Below, one piece after another: positions 53,954 through 62,532 of a stretch of 64,000 nt of DNA. Position numbers and translations under genes: made by a program. Source of the DNA: Chromatiales bacterium (GTDB lineage Bacteria > Pseudomonadota > Gammaproteobacteria > Steroidobacterales > GCA-2729495); NCBI GenBank assembly GCA_024234935.1, contig JACKNI010000002.1:558001-622000 (forward strand). The letters are read 5' to 3'. How positions within the stretch are numbered: the first letter of the stretch is position 1; each line of letters starts with the position of its first letter. The notes beneath the pieces were generated by a model. It saw only the letters and a list, made by a program, of their open reading frames with translations, made no database searches and was not told where the DNA came from.

Positions 53954-56128
53954 TCAGGTACAGGTGCGACTCAGTTTCTTCACGACTTTCATGCGCCGTA
54001 TGCTGCGGATGACCTGCGCCAGCTGCTTGCGGTCGCGGACCAGGATCGAAAACAGCATCGCCGCCGAATCATCGTGGCGCTCGTCGATGGAAACCTGTTC
54101 GATGTTCGAGCCCGCATCCGCGATCCGGCTGGCAACTTCAGCGAGCACACCGGGCCGGTTGTCCACATCGATGCGTATTTCCGCAGAAAACTCCCGGTCT
54201 ATGCCGGGCTGCCAGCTCACCGTTATCCACTTGTTCGGCTGCTTCCGGTATTCGCTGAGGTTGCCGCAGACGTTGCGGTGTATCACCACGCCGCGGCCGG
54301 CGCTCAGATAGCCCATGATCGCGTCGCCCGGGATCGGGTGACAGCAGCGCGCATACGACACCACCAGCCCTTCGGTGCCGGCAATGGCAATCGGTGTCGG
54401 TGCCGAAGCCGGCGCCGGAGTCGCCCCGGTGCTGCTGCCCGCGACGGCGGCGGGTTGCAGGATGGTCTTGGCGACCAGCGGTGCCAGACGCTCCCCCAGT
54501 CCGAGCTGCCTGAACAGTTCGTCGGCGCTCTTCAACTTTAGTTCGGTCAGCAGCGCCTGCATTCGTTCACTGCTTATCTTCCGCAAGGGTGTACCGGCGT
54601 CACGCATGGCCTGATCGAGCAACCGGCGACCCAGATCCTGGGCTTCGTTCTGGCGCAGGTTCTTCAGGTACTGGCGCACGGCGGTACGCGCTTTCGCGGT
54701 GACCACAAAATTGACCCAGCTCGGATTCGGTCGGGCCGTCTTGGCCGTGATGATCTCGACGGTCTGGCCATTTTCGATCTGGGTGCGCAAGGGCACCAGT
54801 CGCCGGTCGATCTTGGCGGCAACACACCGGTTGCCCACATCCGTGTGCACCGCATAGGCAAAGTCCACACAGGTTGCGCCGCGCGGCAGACGCATGATTT
54901 CGCCCTTGGGCGTGAAGATGTAGACGGCATCAGGGAACAGGTCGACCTTGACGTGCTCCATGAATTCTTCGGAGTTGGCCGAAGACTGCATCTCGTTGAT
55001 GCTGGCCAGCCACTCGCGGGCACGCGCCTGCGGCGGCGGTACTTCCTGGTCGGTTTCCTTGTAATGCCAGTGGGCCGCAACACCTGTTTCGGCAACGCGC
55101 GCCATCTCGGTGGTACGTATCTGCACCTCGATCGGCGTACCGCTGGGGCCGAACAGGCTGGTGTGCAGGGACTGATAGCCATTGATGCGCGGAATCGCAA
55201 TGTAATCCTTGAACCGCCCGGGCATCGGCTTGAAGATCTGGTGTACAACGCCCAGCACGCGGTAGCACTCATCCACTGAGTCGACGACGACGCGAAAGCC
55301 GAAGACATCCGCGATGTCGGCCATCGAGCGCTTCTTGGTCTCCATCTTCCGGTAGATGCTGTAAAGATGTTTCTTGCGCCCGGTCACGGTCGCGTTCAGA
55401 CCCGCTTCGCGCAGCGCCCGATTGAGCTTCTCGGAAATATTCTTGACGAACTGGCGCTGGTTGCCCTCGGCCCGGCGTACGGCCTTGTCGAGTACGCGAT
55501 AGCGGAACGGGTGCGCATACCGGAAGCCCAGATCCTCCAGCTCCGTCTTGAGCGAGTTCATGCCGAGGCGGTTGGCGATCGGCGCGTAGATTTCCAGGGT
55601 TTCGCGGGCGATACGGCTCTGCTTCTCCGGCGACACCGAGTCCAGGGTCTGCATGTTGTGCAGGCGGTCGGCGAGCTTGAGCAGGATCACCCGGATGTCC
55701 TGCACCATCGCGAGCATCATCTTGCGGAAGCTCTCGACCTGCATTTCGCTGCGGCTGTTGAAGTTCAGCTTCTCGAGTTTGCTGACGCCATCGACCAGCG
55801 AGGCGATCTCGGCGCCGAACTTCTGGGCGATTTCATCCTTGGCTGTTGGCGTGTCTTCGATGACATCGTGCAGAAGCGCGGCCGCGATGCTCGGGTAGTC
55901 CAGATGGAGGTCGGCAAGGATGCCGGCCACAGCGAGCGGATGCGTGATGTAGGCGTCGCCGGACTGCCGCTTTTGTCCTTCATGGCGGCTGGCGCTGAAG
56001 GCATGTGCTTCGGAAATCAGCTTGAGCTGCTGGCGGGTCAGGTAGGAGGTCTTGGCGAGCAGACCGGCCAGCCCGCTGGTGCGACGCGTCAGCGGCAGGT
56101 GATTGAGAATGGTGGCAGCGTAGTCCAT
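53954..56128 (-). CDS. spoT: bifunctional (p)ppGpp synthetase/hydrolase SpoT
   Basis: SpoT makes and degrades the alarmone (p)ppGpp. The 724-residue protein has an HD hydrolase domain with HPLAVAGILADL and HDVIEDT, so hydrolase activity is likely, then a synthetase domain with GRFKDYIAIPRINGYQSLHT and EVQIRTTEMARVAE. It continues with TGS (IFTPKGEIMRLPRGATCVDFAYAVH) and a C-terminal ACT domain (IEQVSIDERHDDSAAM). Synthetase residues also look intact. It follows rpoZ in the gmk-rpoZ-spoT run. Confidence 0.97.
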   Translation of the reverse strand: MDYAATILNHLPLTRRTSGLAGLLAKTSYLTRQQLKLISEAHAFSASRHEGQKRQSGDAYITHPLAVAGILADLHLDYPSIAAALLHDVIEDTPTAKDEIAQKFGAEIASLVDGVSKLEKLNFNSRSEMQVESFRKMMLAMVQDIRVILLKLADRLHNMQTLDSVSPEKQSRIARETLEIYAPIANRLGMNSLKTELEDLGFRYAHPFRYRVLDKAVRRAEGNQRQFVKNISEKLNRALREAGLNATVTGRKKHLYSIYRKMETKKRSMADIADVFGFRVVVDSVDECYRVLGVVHQIFKPMPGRFKDYIAIPRINGYQSLHTSLFGPSGTPIEVQIRTTEMARVAETGVAAHWHYKETDQEVPPPQARAREWLASINEMQSSANSEEFMEHVKVDLFPDAVYIFTPKGEIMRLPRGATCVDFAYAVHTDVGNRCVAAKIDRRLVPLRTQIENGQTVEIITAKTARPNPSWVNFVVTAKARTAVRQYLKNLRQNEAQDLGRRLLDQAMRDAGTPLRKISSERMQALLTELKLKSADELFRQLGLGERLAPLVAKTILQPAAVAGSSTGATPAPASAPTPIAIAGTEGLVVSYARCCHPIPGDAIMGYLSAGRGVVIHRNVCGNLSEYRKQPNKWITVSWQPGIDREFSAEIRIDVDNRPGVLAEVASRIADAGSNIEQVSIDERHDDSAAMLFSILVRDRKQLAQVIRSIRRMKVVKKLSRTCT

Positions 56129-56196
56129 GGCAGGGATTCTAGCGCCCTCCCTGCCGGCCGGCGTGGCCTCAACGGCAATTCCTGAAAATCGCCGTA

Positions 56197-56496
56197 TCAG
56201 TCCGGCATATCATCATCCAGCTGGTCCAGCCGCAGCGGCACTTCGGCCAGTGCCATCTCGGCCTGCTCGATGGCCAGACGGTCTTCCGGTGTCTGGTCTG
56301 CTTCGGCGAGCAGATCCCGGGTTATGAGGCCTTCAGCGATTTCGCGCAGCGCGATGACCGTGGGCTTGTCGTTCTCCCGCTCGACCAGCGGCTCGGCACC
56401 GTTCGCAATGCGGCGGGCGCGCTTGGCGGCCACCAGCACCAGTTCGAACAGATTGGATACGTTCTGCAGGCTGTCTTCGACGGTAATGCGGGCCAT
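56197..56496 (-). CDS. rpoZ: DNA-directed RNA polymerase omega subunit
   Basis: The omega subunit helps RNA polymerase assembly and contributes to ppGpp binding. The 99-residue product opens MARITVEDSLQNVSNLFELVLVAA, the conserved start, and carries the RARRIANG block, followed by an acidic C-terminal tail (QLDDDMPD). It lies between gmk and spoT, so alarmone metabolism and its target are encoded together. Confidence 0.97.
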   Translation of the reverse strand: MARITVEDSLQNVSNLFELVLVAAKRARRIANGAEPLVERENDKPTVIALREIAEGLITRDLLAEADQTPEDRLAIEQAEMALAEVPLRLDQLDDDMPD

Positions 56497-56606
56497 TTGG
56501 TGTTCCTGGGTTGCGCTGCGGATGACTGGATGCAGACTCTAGCCGCGGCACAAGACGCGCCGCAATCGCTTATACCAACTTGGTCTAAGTGTGTGGGCGG
56601 ACCTGC

Positions 56607-57263
56607 TCAGCTGGCGAGAATCGCCCGGACCGCTGCGGCGCGTTCAGGAGACTTCGTGGACAGGTGCTGTCCATGGCCCTCGATGATCGCGGTAAGGTCA
56701 TCGCAGGCCTGCCGCTGGTCGGCATTGATCACGACGTAGTCAAACTCGTGCCAGTGCGCCATATCGTCGAAGGCCTGGTTGAGGCGCTGCCGGATCACGT
56801 CGTCAGAATCTGTCGCCCGGCTGCGCAAGCGGCGTTCGAGTTCGTTTGCGCTGGGCGGCATGATGAAGATCGAACAGCAGTGCGGCGCGTTCTTCCGGAT
56901 CTGCCGCGCACCCTGCCAGTCGATCTCGAGCAGCACGTTCCGCCCCTCGGCGAGTATCGCATTGACCTGTGCGCGGCTGGTGCCATAGAGGTTGCCGAAC
57001 ACGCGGGCATGTTCCAGAAACTCGCCGGCCGCGACCATCTCCCCGAAGCGTGCCGCATCGACGAAGAAATAGTCGCGCTCCGGTACTTCGCCGGGGCGTG
57101 GCTTGCGCGTGGTGAATGACACCGAGAAGCAGAGTGCCGGGTCGCGCGCCATCAGCGCCTTGACCAGCGTGGTCTTTCCCGCGCCGGAGGGCGCAGAGAG
57201 CACGAACAGCGTGCCGGTCGTCGGCCCGCTGTTTTCCGTTTGCGGCAAATCCGGCACAGACAT
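56607..57263 (-). CDS. gmk: guanylate kinase
   Basis: Gmk phosphorylates GMP to GDP. The 218-residue protein has the P-loop LSAPSGAGKTTLV, the GMP-binding region SFTTRKPRPGEVPERDYFF, and the lid segment SRAQVNAILAEGRNVLLEIDWQGARQI. The N-terminal extension (MSVPDLPQTENSG) is not conserved. It begins the rpoZ-spoT run, and a 110-bp gap separates it from rpoZ. Confidence 0.97.
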   Translation of the reverse strand: MSVPDLPQTENSGPTTGTLFVLSAPSGAGKTTLVKALMARDPALCFSVSFTTRKPRPGEVPERDYFFVDAARFGEMVAAGEFLEHARVFGNLYGTSRAQVNAILAEGRNVLLEIDWQGARQIRKNAPHCCSIFIMPPSANELERRLRSRATDSDDVIRQRLNQAFDDMAHWHEFDYVVINADQRQACDDLTAIIEGHGQHLSTKSPERAAAVRAILAS

Positions 57264-57268
57264 CAGCC

Positions 57269-58135
57269 TTACTCGACGTTTTGAACCTGCTCGCGAATCT
57301 GCTCGATCAGCACCTTGATATCCACGGCCTGCCTGGTCGTATCTGCGTCGGCAGACTTGGAGGCCAGGGTATTGGCCTCACGGTTGAATTCCTGCACCAG
57401 GAAATCGAGTCGGCGCCCGACCGGGATGCCGGAGCGCAGATTGCTGCGGAACTCCGCGATATGGGCGGTCAGTCTGTCCAGTTCTTCGCTGACATCAAGT
57501 TTCTGCGCGAGCAACGCGATCTCCTGCTCCAGGCGCTCGCGGTCGGCGGGGATGCCCAGTGCCTCGATACGTTCGGCCAGCCGTTCGCGGATGCGCGCCA
57601 GCACGGCGGGCAGGCGAGCGACGACAGCCGCGACACTACTTTCGATTTCGGCCAGCCGTCTCTCGAACATTTCCCCGATGCGCGCGCCTTCCCGCGCGCG
57701 GGCATCGTCGAGGTCGGTCAATGCCGCGTCAAACCCGGCGATCGCCTTCGGCAACAGGGCGGAAAAATCCTGTTCTTCCTGCTCGAGGATCCCGGGCCAG
57801 CGCAACAGTTCGAGCGGGTTCAGCGCCGCCGTATTCCGGATCTCATCGGCCAGGGCCCGCGCGTGACCGATGATCTGCCGTGCCAGCGCGAGGTTGAGCT
57901 GACTGGCCGCCTGCTGTCCCTGGGGATTCCGCAGGGTGAGGCTGGCTTCGATGCGGCCGCGTCCCAGCCGCGCAGCCGCCAGCTGCCGCACTTCGTTCTC
58001 GATGGGCCGGAACAGCTCAGGCAGCCTGAGCTGGACTTCGAGGTAGCGGTTATTTACCGAGCGCAGCTCCCAGAGCAGGACACCCTGAGGGGTAGCGGTA
58101 TCGGACTGTGCGAAACCCGTCATGCTGCGGATCAA
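57269..58135 (-). CDS. YicC/YloC family endoribonuclease
   Basis: The 288-residue protein matches the YicC family: IRSMTGFAQSD at the start, LRSVNNRYLEVQLRLPE, and the C-terminal IPVGRRLDFLVQEFNREANTLASKSAD with the conserved catalytic acidic residues. Members are endoribonucleases implicated in small-RNA decay. It starts with TTG at 58135 (IRSMTGF); an ATG four codons later would remove conserved residues. Five bases separate it from gmk. It diverges from the PP2C phosphatase gene. Confidence 0.93.
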   Translation of the reverse strand: MIRSMTGFAQSDTATPQGVLLWELRSVNNRYLEVQLRLPELFRPIENEVRQLAAARLGRGRIEASLTLRNPQGQQAASQLNLALARQIIGHARALADEIRNTAALNPLELLRWPGILEQEEQDFSALLPKAIAGFDAALTDLDDARAREGARIGEMFERRLAEIESSVAAVVARLPAVLARIRERLAERIEALGIPADRERLEQEIALLAQKLDVSEELDRLTAHIAEFRSNLRSGIPVGRRLDFLVQEFNREANTLASKSADADTTRQAVDIKVLIEQIREQVQNVE

Positions 58136-58315
58136 GTGCGGTACTCCGGCTGAAAATGGCTGGCCCAGTATATGGGCTATGGCTGTGCCTCTGCTTTATG
58201 GCAAAGATTGTGTGCATCGCCGTGGGGCGGCGCTTAGACTGTCATGCGCAGCGGTACATTGTAGTTCCGCACCCCAGTTTTCTTGTACACATGGGCTTTT
58301 CCGGGTGAGGTCGCC

Positions 58316-59056
58316 TTGCGAGTCGAGTATGCAGATCTGAGCCTGATCGGTAATCGGGAAGAAAATCAGGACCGGGTTCTGGTTATTGCGGGAGAGAAGT
58401 CGGTATTGCTCATCGCCATAGACGGCATGGGCGGCCATTCCGACGGGGCCGGCGCAGCAAAGCTCGCCGCCGAAACCATCCGGGATGCCTTTGGCCGTAT
58501 CCGGCATCCGGTTTTCGATCCGATCGGTTTTCTGCATCTGGCCATCGGACGGGCACATGCCAATCTCGTGCTGCTGGGCGCGAGCCTGTCCATGGAGGCG
58601 CGTCCGCGCGCGACCTGTGCACTATGCCTCGTGCAGGACGGCACCGCATTTTTTGCCCACGTCGGCGACAGCCGGGTTTATCACCTCCGCGAAGGCAAGG
58701 TGCTGGAGCGTACCCGGGATCACAGCCATGTGGAGCTCCTGCTCCAGGACGGCGTCATCACAGAGGCGGATATCGCGGCACATCCGATGCGCAACTACGT
58801 GGAGTGCTGTCTGGGCGGCGATACCTGGTTGCCGGGCATGACGATCACGCGCCAGAAGCGCCTTGAGCGTGGCGATATTCTGGTCGCCTGTTCTGACGGG
58901 CTGTGGTCCGGACTCGGCGATGAGCGGCTGGCCAGCCTGGGTACGGATGGCGAGGCGCTCGCTGCCGGTCTGCGCCGCATCGGCGAACAGTCGGTACGCA
59001 TCAGCAGCCCGCACAGCGACAACACATCTGCAGTTGCGCTGCGTTTTCTGGAATGA
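58316..59056 (+). CDS. PP2C-type serine/threonine protein phosphatase
   Basis: The product has the metal-binding PP2C motifs in order: GNREENQDRVLV, IAIDGMGGHSDG, GDSRVYHLREG, and LVACSDGLWSGLGDE. Such enzymes dephosphorylate proteins and, in bacteria, often pair with Hanks-type kinases; no kinase is in this window. The start is TTG at 58316, preceded by GGTGAGG, giving 246 residues. It is the first gene of the rightward run leading to rph and rdgB, although rph starts 37 bp after its stop. Confidence 0.9.
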   Translation: MRVEYADLSLIGNREENQDRVLVIAGEKSVLLIAIDGMGGHSDGAGAAKLAAETIRDAFGRIRHPVFDPIGFLHLAIGRAHANLVLLGASLSMEARPRATCALCLVQDGTAFFAHVGDSRVYHLREGKVLERTRDHSHVELLLQDGVITEADIAAHPMRNYVECCLGGDTWLPGMTITRQKRLERGDILVACSDGLWSGLGDERLASLGTDGEALAAGLRRIGEQSVRISSPHSDNTSAVALRFLE

Positions 59057-59093
59057 GCTGAAGCCCGCAAGGGGCACACGAGGACTGGATCAG

Positions 59094-59873
59094 ATGCCTG
59101 AGACGGATATATCGCCGCGGCCGAGTCGCCGTCTGGCTGCCGAAATGCGCCCGGTCAGTTTTACGACCGGCTTTACCCGCCACGCCGAGGGTTCCGTGCT
59201 GGCGAGTTTCGGCGACACGCGCGTGCTCTGTACCGCCAGCGTCGAATCCGGCGTACCAGCCTTTCTGCGCAATACGGGGCGTGGCTGGATTACCGCCGAA
59301 TACGGCATGCTGCCGCGCTCGACACACAGCCGCATGCGTCGCGAATCAGCGCAGGGCAAGCAGAGTGGCAGAACCCTCGAAATCCAGCGCCTTATCGGCC
59401 GCTCGCTGCGTGCGGCAGCCAATCTCGAAGCGCTCGGTGAGCGGACGATCACTCTCGATTGCGATGTCTTGCAGGCCGATGGTGGTACGCGAACCGCCGC
59501 GATCTCGGGCAGCTTTCTGGCGCTGTCGATTGCGATCGAATCGCTGCTGCGCAATCGTGCCATCGCGACCAGCCCGCTGCACGGCCAGGTCGCCGCCGTG
59601 TCGGTCGGAATCTTCCGTGGCCAGCCGGTTCTGGATCTCGACTACGCCGAAGATGCTGCCGCCGAAACCGATATGAACGTCGTGATGAATGAAGCCGGAA
59701 GTTTCATCGAGGTGCAGGGTACCGCCGAGGGGCATGCTTTCCGCCGCGATGAACTCAACACGCTGCTCGACCTTGCAGCGACCGGCATCCGCGAGATCAT
59801 GGTGGCGCAGACGGCTGCGATCGATGACTGGCGCGTCCGGCAGAAGCCCGGCAACCAGGGGCGGACCGGCTGA
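59094..59873 (+). CDS. rph: ribonuclease PH
   Basis: RNase PH removes 3' nucleotides from tRNA precursors by phosphorolysis. From ATG at 59094 the product has 259 residues and is not truncated. Motifs are SFTTGFTRHAEGSVLASFGDTRVLC, GWITAEYGMLPRSTHSR, and the phosphate-binding ADGGTRTAAISGS. The region ahead in the same frame overlaps the phosphatase gene and is not coding. It precedes rdgB in a common arrangement. Confidence 0.97.
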   Translation: MPETDISPRPSRRLAAEMRPVSFTTGFTRHAEGSVLASFGDTRVLCTASVESGVPAFLRNTGRGWITAEYGMLPRSTHSRMRRESAQGKQSGRTLEIQRLIGRSLRAAANLEALGERTITLDCDVLQADGGTRTAAISGSFLALSIAIESLLRNRAIATSPLHGQVAAVSVGIFRGQPVLDLDYAEDAAAETDMNVVMNEAGSFIEVQGTAEGHAFRRDELNTLLDLAATGIREIMVAQTAAIDDWRVRQKPGNQGRTG

Positions 59874-59895
59874 GGTCGAGTCCGGCGGGTGAAAC

Positions 59896-60498
59896 ATGTC
59901 AGCGCCACGCAAGCTGGTACTGGCCAGTGGCAATCCCGGCAAGATCCGTGAGTTCCAGCAGCTACTCGGTTCCGGCTGGCAGCTGATCGCGCAATCCGCG
60001 CTCGGCGTTGATCCGGCTGCGGAGACCGGCACGAGCTTCTGCGCAAATGCGTTGCTGAAGGCCCGGCATGCCTCCGCGGTAACAGGGCTGCCGGCTCTCG
60101 CGGATGATTCAGGTATTGAAGTCGATGCCCTGAACGGCGCACCCGGCGTCTATTCCGCCAGGTACGCTGGTGCCGACGCCCTCGATACGGCCAACAATGA
60201 AAAGCTGCTTGCCGAACTGGCTGGCGTACCCGTCGCACAGCGCACGGCGCGGTATCGCTGCTGCCTGGTTTTCGTGCGCGATGCGGATGATGAATCACCC
60301 TTGGTTGCGGAAGGCGTCTGGGAGGGAAGAGTTGCCGAAAGCTGTCGCGGCACGGAAGGCTTCGGTTACGACCCGGTGTTCATCGATCTTGAGAGCGGAA
60401 AACACGCCGCCAGCATGGATCCGGCCGAAAAGAACCGGCGCAGCCATCGCCGGGCGGCGCTGCGACGGCTGCAGGAGGTGCTGTCAAAGCTGGACTGA
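59896..60498 (+). CDS. rdgB: non-canonical purine NTP pyrophosphatase RdgB
   Basis: RdgB hydrolyses ITP, dITP and XTP, preventing their incorporation. The 200-residue protein has the N-terminal LVLASGNPGKIREF, the active-site segment LADDSGIEVDALNGAPGVYSARYAG, and the C-terminal GFGYDPVFI and SHRRAAL blocks. It starts with ATG at 59896 after GGTGAAAC, 22 bp after rph. Confidence 0.97.
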   Translation: MSAPRKLVLASGNPGKIREFQQLLGSGWQLIAQSALGVDPAAETGTSFCANALLKARHASAVTGLPALADDSGIEVDALNGAPGVYSARYAGADALDTANNEKLLAELAGVPVAQRTARYRCCLVFVRDADDESPLVAEGVWEGRVAESCRGTEGFGYDPVFIDLESGKHAASMDPAEKNRRSHRRAALRRLQEVLSKLD

Positions 60499-60620
60499 GT
60501 CGCTGCCGCGGCAGCTCTTATGCACAAGGCGGCGGGAGGGGTCAAATATCATGGGGATAGAGTCGTGGTATTAAGTTCGGTACCTATCAATGCGCGTTAG
60601 GCCATTGTTTTCAAAAGACT

Positions 60621-60653
60621 TGTTGTTTTGGCTATTTCTTCGCCAAAACAACA
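60621..60653. repeat. perfect 12-bp inverted repeat between rdgB and rpmE
   Basis: TGTTGTTTTGGC (60621-60632) and GCCAAAACAACA (60642-60653) are exact reverse complements around a 9-base loop. The stem is AT-rich with a GC cap and is not followed by a T-run on either side, so it is not a standard terminator. It could be a regulator-binding site or an RNA structure at the end of the rdgB transcript. Confidence 0.55.
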
Positions 60654-60707
60654 GCTTTCCGCGGGTCGCATCAGCCGCAGCCGCATGAAATCAATGTCTC
60701 CACAGAG

Positions 60708-60730
60708 TTATCCACAGCTTTTGTGGATAA
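60708..60730. promoter_or_regulatory. inverted pair of perfect DnaA boxes upstream of rpmE
   Basis: TTATCCACA (60708-60716) and TGTGGATAA (60722-60730) are perfect consensus boxes facing each other across five bases. Together they form an exact dyad. A nearby CTCCACAGA (60699-60707) is a weaker half. The spot is about 54.7 kb from the origin. It may regulate rpmE, titrate DnaA, or simply be a stem-loop. Confidence 0.6.
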
Positions 60731-60827
60731 CATCCCGGCTTGCCATGGGGAAGGCTAGTCGCTATTCTTCGGCGCCCTTTGGCCGTACCGGTCTTCGGGC
60801 GAATCCCCACCAGCGGTGCCAGCGATC

Positions 60828-61031
60828 ATGAAAGCCGACATACATCCCGCCTACGCGGAAATCAAAGTAGCCTGCAGCTGCGGCAACGAATTCCTTACCC
60901 GGTCCACGCTTGGACGCGATCTGAGTATCGAGGTTTGTTCTGCCTGTCATCCGTTCTATACCGGCAAGCAGAAAATGCTGGATACCGCCGGACGGGTTGA
61001 CAAGTTCCGCCGCAAATACGCTCGCGCCTGA
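60828..61031 (+). CDS. rpmE: 50S ribosomal protein L31
   Basis: The 67-residue protein starts at ATG 60828 with MKADIHPAYAEIKVACSCGNEF and contains the Cys pairs CSC and CSAC, so it is the zinc-binding type of L31. The C-terminal VDKFRRKYAR is typical. A GTG four codons earlier is possible. It stands alone between rdgB and gltA; a run of eight T bases follows at about 61047-61054 without a clear hairpin. Confidence 0.95.
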   Translation: MKADIHPAYAEIKVACSCGNEFLTRSTLGRDLSIEVCSACHPFYTGKQKMLDTAGRVDKFRRKYARA

Positions 61032-61121
61032 TTTCAGCCGCGCCGTTTTTTTTCAGCACCCTCAAACGCTGACATCCCGCGATGACCTGCACCGGCTCGT
61101 GCATGGTCTGGTCTCGTTCCC

Positions 61122-61127
61122 TATAAT
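61122..61127 (+). promoter_or_regulatory. putative -10 element of the gltA promoter
   Basis: TATAAT, the sigma-70 -10 consensus, lies about 90 bp upstream of the gltA ATG in CCCTATAATGTG. The matching -35 is weak. The spacing leaves an untranslated leader of about 80 bases. Confidence 0.4.
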
Positions 61128-61215
61128 GTGGCGCTGTTTGGTCCCGGTGCTGTCTAGGCGGTACGGCGGCTGAACTTCGTCGTCGCAATACAAACCTGGG
61201 AGCCGGATAAATCAC

Positions 61216-62523
61216 ATGAGCGACGCTAACCAGAACGGACGAAGCTATATCGTCAGGGAGACCAGCTCGGGCAAGGAGTTTGAACTCGCAGCGCGTTCCG
61301 GAACCACGGGCCCGGATGTCGTCGATATCCGCAGCCTGTTCACCTCCCAGGGCCTGTTTACATACGATCCCGGTTACGGCTCAACTGCCAGTTGCGAAAG
61401 CAAGATCACCTATATCGACGGCGACAAGGGCATCCTCATGTACCGGGGATACCCGGTCGAGCAGCTGGCCAGCAAGAGTTCCTTCATTGAAGTGGCATGG
61501 CTGCTGTTGTATGGCGATCTGCCTACGCGGACCCAGCTGGCTGAATTTGATCGCTCCATTCGCACCCATACGATGCTGAACGAGACCATCCTGCGTCTCT
61601 TCAACGGCTTTCACTACGACGCACATCCGATGGCCATGGTTACCGGCGTGGTCGGATCGATGTCTGCTTTCTACCATGACACCACGGACATCCACGATCC
61701 GCGCCATCGCGATATCTTCGCGCACCGGATCATCGCCAAGTTGCCGACGATTGCGGCGGCTGCCTACAAGCATTCCCTGGGCCAGCCCTTTACCTATCCG
61801 CGCAACGACCTGAACTACTGCTCGAACCTGCTGCACATGTTCTTTGCGGTGCCGGCAGAGGACTATCACATCGATCCCGTCGCCGCGGAAGCCCTCGACC
61901 TGCTGTTTATCCTGCATGCTGACCATGAACAGAATTGCAGCACCTCGACGGTGCGCATGGCGGGCAGTTCGGGCGCCAATCCCTACTCTGCTATAGCGGC
62001 CGGTATCTCGGCGCTTTGGGGGCCTGCGCATGGCGGGGCCAATGAAGCCGTACTCAAGATGCTCGAAGAGATCGGTACGGTTGCCAATATCCCGAAGTAC
62101 ATCGCCAGGGCGAAGGACAAGGACGATCCGTTCCGTCTGATGGGTTTCGGTCATCGCGTGTACAAGAACCATGACCCGCGGGCGACGATCATCCGTGAGA
62201 CCTGTCACAAGGTGCTTGCGCGTCTGGGCCGGAACCAGCCGCTCTTCGATCTGGCCCTGCAGCTGGAAGAGATCGCGCTGAAGGATCCCTACTTCATCGA
62301 AAAGAAGCTCTACCCGAACGTCGACTTCTACTCCGGCGTCATCTATCGGGCGCTGGGTATACCCAAGTCCATGTTCACCGTGATGTTTGCCATCGCGCGG
62401 ACCGTTGGCTGGGTGGCGCACTGGCGGGAAATGATCACCGATCCGGATGGGCGTATTGGCCGGCCGCGCCAGCTCTATACGGGCCCTACGCGCCGCGACT
62501 ATCTGGACGTCAGCAAGCGCTGA
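61216..62523 (+). CDS. gltA: citrate synthase (type II)
   Basis: GltA condenses oxaloacetate with acetyl-CoA at the entry to the TCA cycle. The 435-residue product has the Gram-negative hexameric length. The catalytic residues are in MLHMFF-type and HADHEQNCSTSTVRMAGSS and the substrate region GFGHRVYKNHDPRA. The N-terminal block DVVDIRSLFTSQGLFTYDPG is typical of the NADH-sensitive type. ATG at 61216 follows GGGAGCCGG. It converges on the next gene, with stops nine bases apart. Confidence 0.97.
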   Translation: MSDANQNGRSYIVRETSSGKEFELAARSGTTGPDVVDIRSLFTSQGLFTYDPGYGSTASCESKITYIDGDKGILMYRGYPVEQLASKSSFIEVAWLLLYGDLPTRTQLAEFDRSIRTHTMLNETILRLFNGFHYDAHPMAMVTGVVGSMSAFYHDTTDIHDPRHRDIFAHRIIAKLPTIAAAAYKHSLGQPFTYPRNDLNYCSNLLHMFFAVPAEDYHIDPVAAEALDLLFILHADHEQNCSTSTVRMAGSSGANPYSAIAAGISALWGPAHGGANEAVLKMLEEIGTVANIPKYIARAKDKDDPFRLMGFGHRVYKNHDPRATIIRETCHKVLARLGRNQPLFDLALQLEEIALKDPYFIEKKLYPNVDFYSGVIYRALGIPKSMFTVMFAIARTVGWVAHWREMITDPDGRIGRPRQLYTGPTRRDYLDVSKR

Positions 62524-62532
62524 GTACGCTGC

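Larger units (their letters stand above)
60499..60827. other. intergenic region with inverted repeats and DnaA boxes
   Basis: No gene was recognised in these 329 bp. They contain a perfect 12-bp inverted repeat (60621-60653), two perfect DnaA boxes in inverted orientation (60708-60730), and an unusual stretch near 60540-60605. Base composition drops in AT-rich parts near 60600-60660. The right part (60740-60827) leads into rpmE without an obvious strong promoter. Confidence 0.6.

Noticed and set aside
60540..60605. Stretch near AGAGTCG resembling sequences next to REP-associated transposases
   Set aside because: Only a short similarity remembered from such elements is present; there is no transposase or repeated copy in the window.
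61029..61054. Intrinsic terminator after rpmE
   Set aside because: A T8 run is present, but no stem of reasonable strength ends directly before it.
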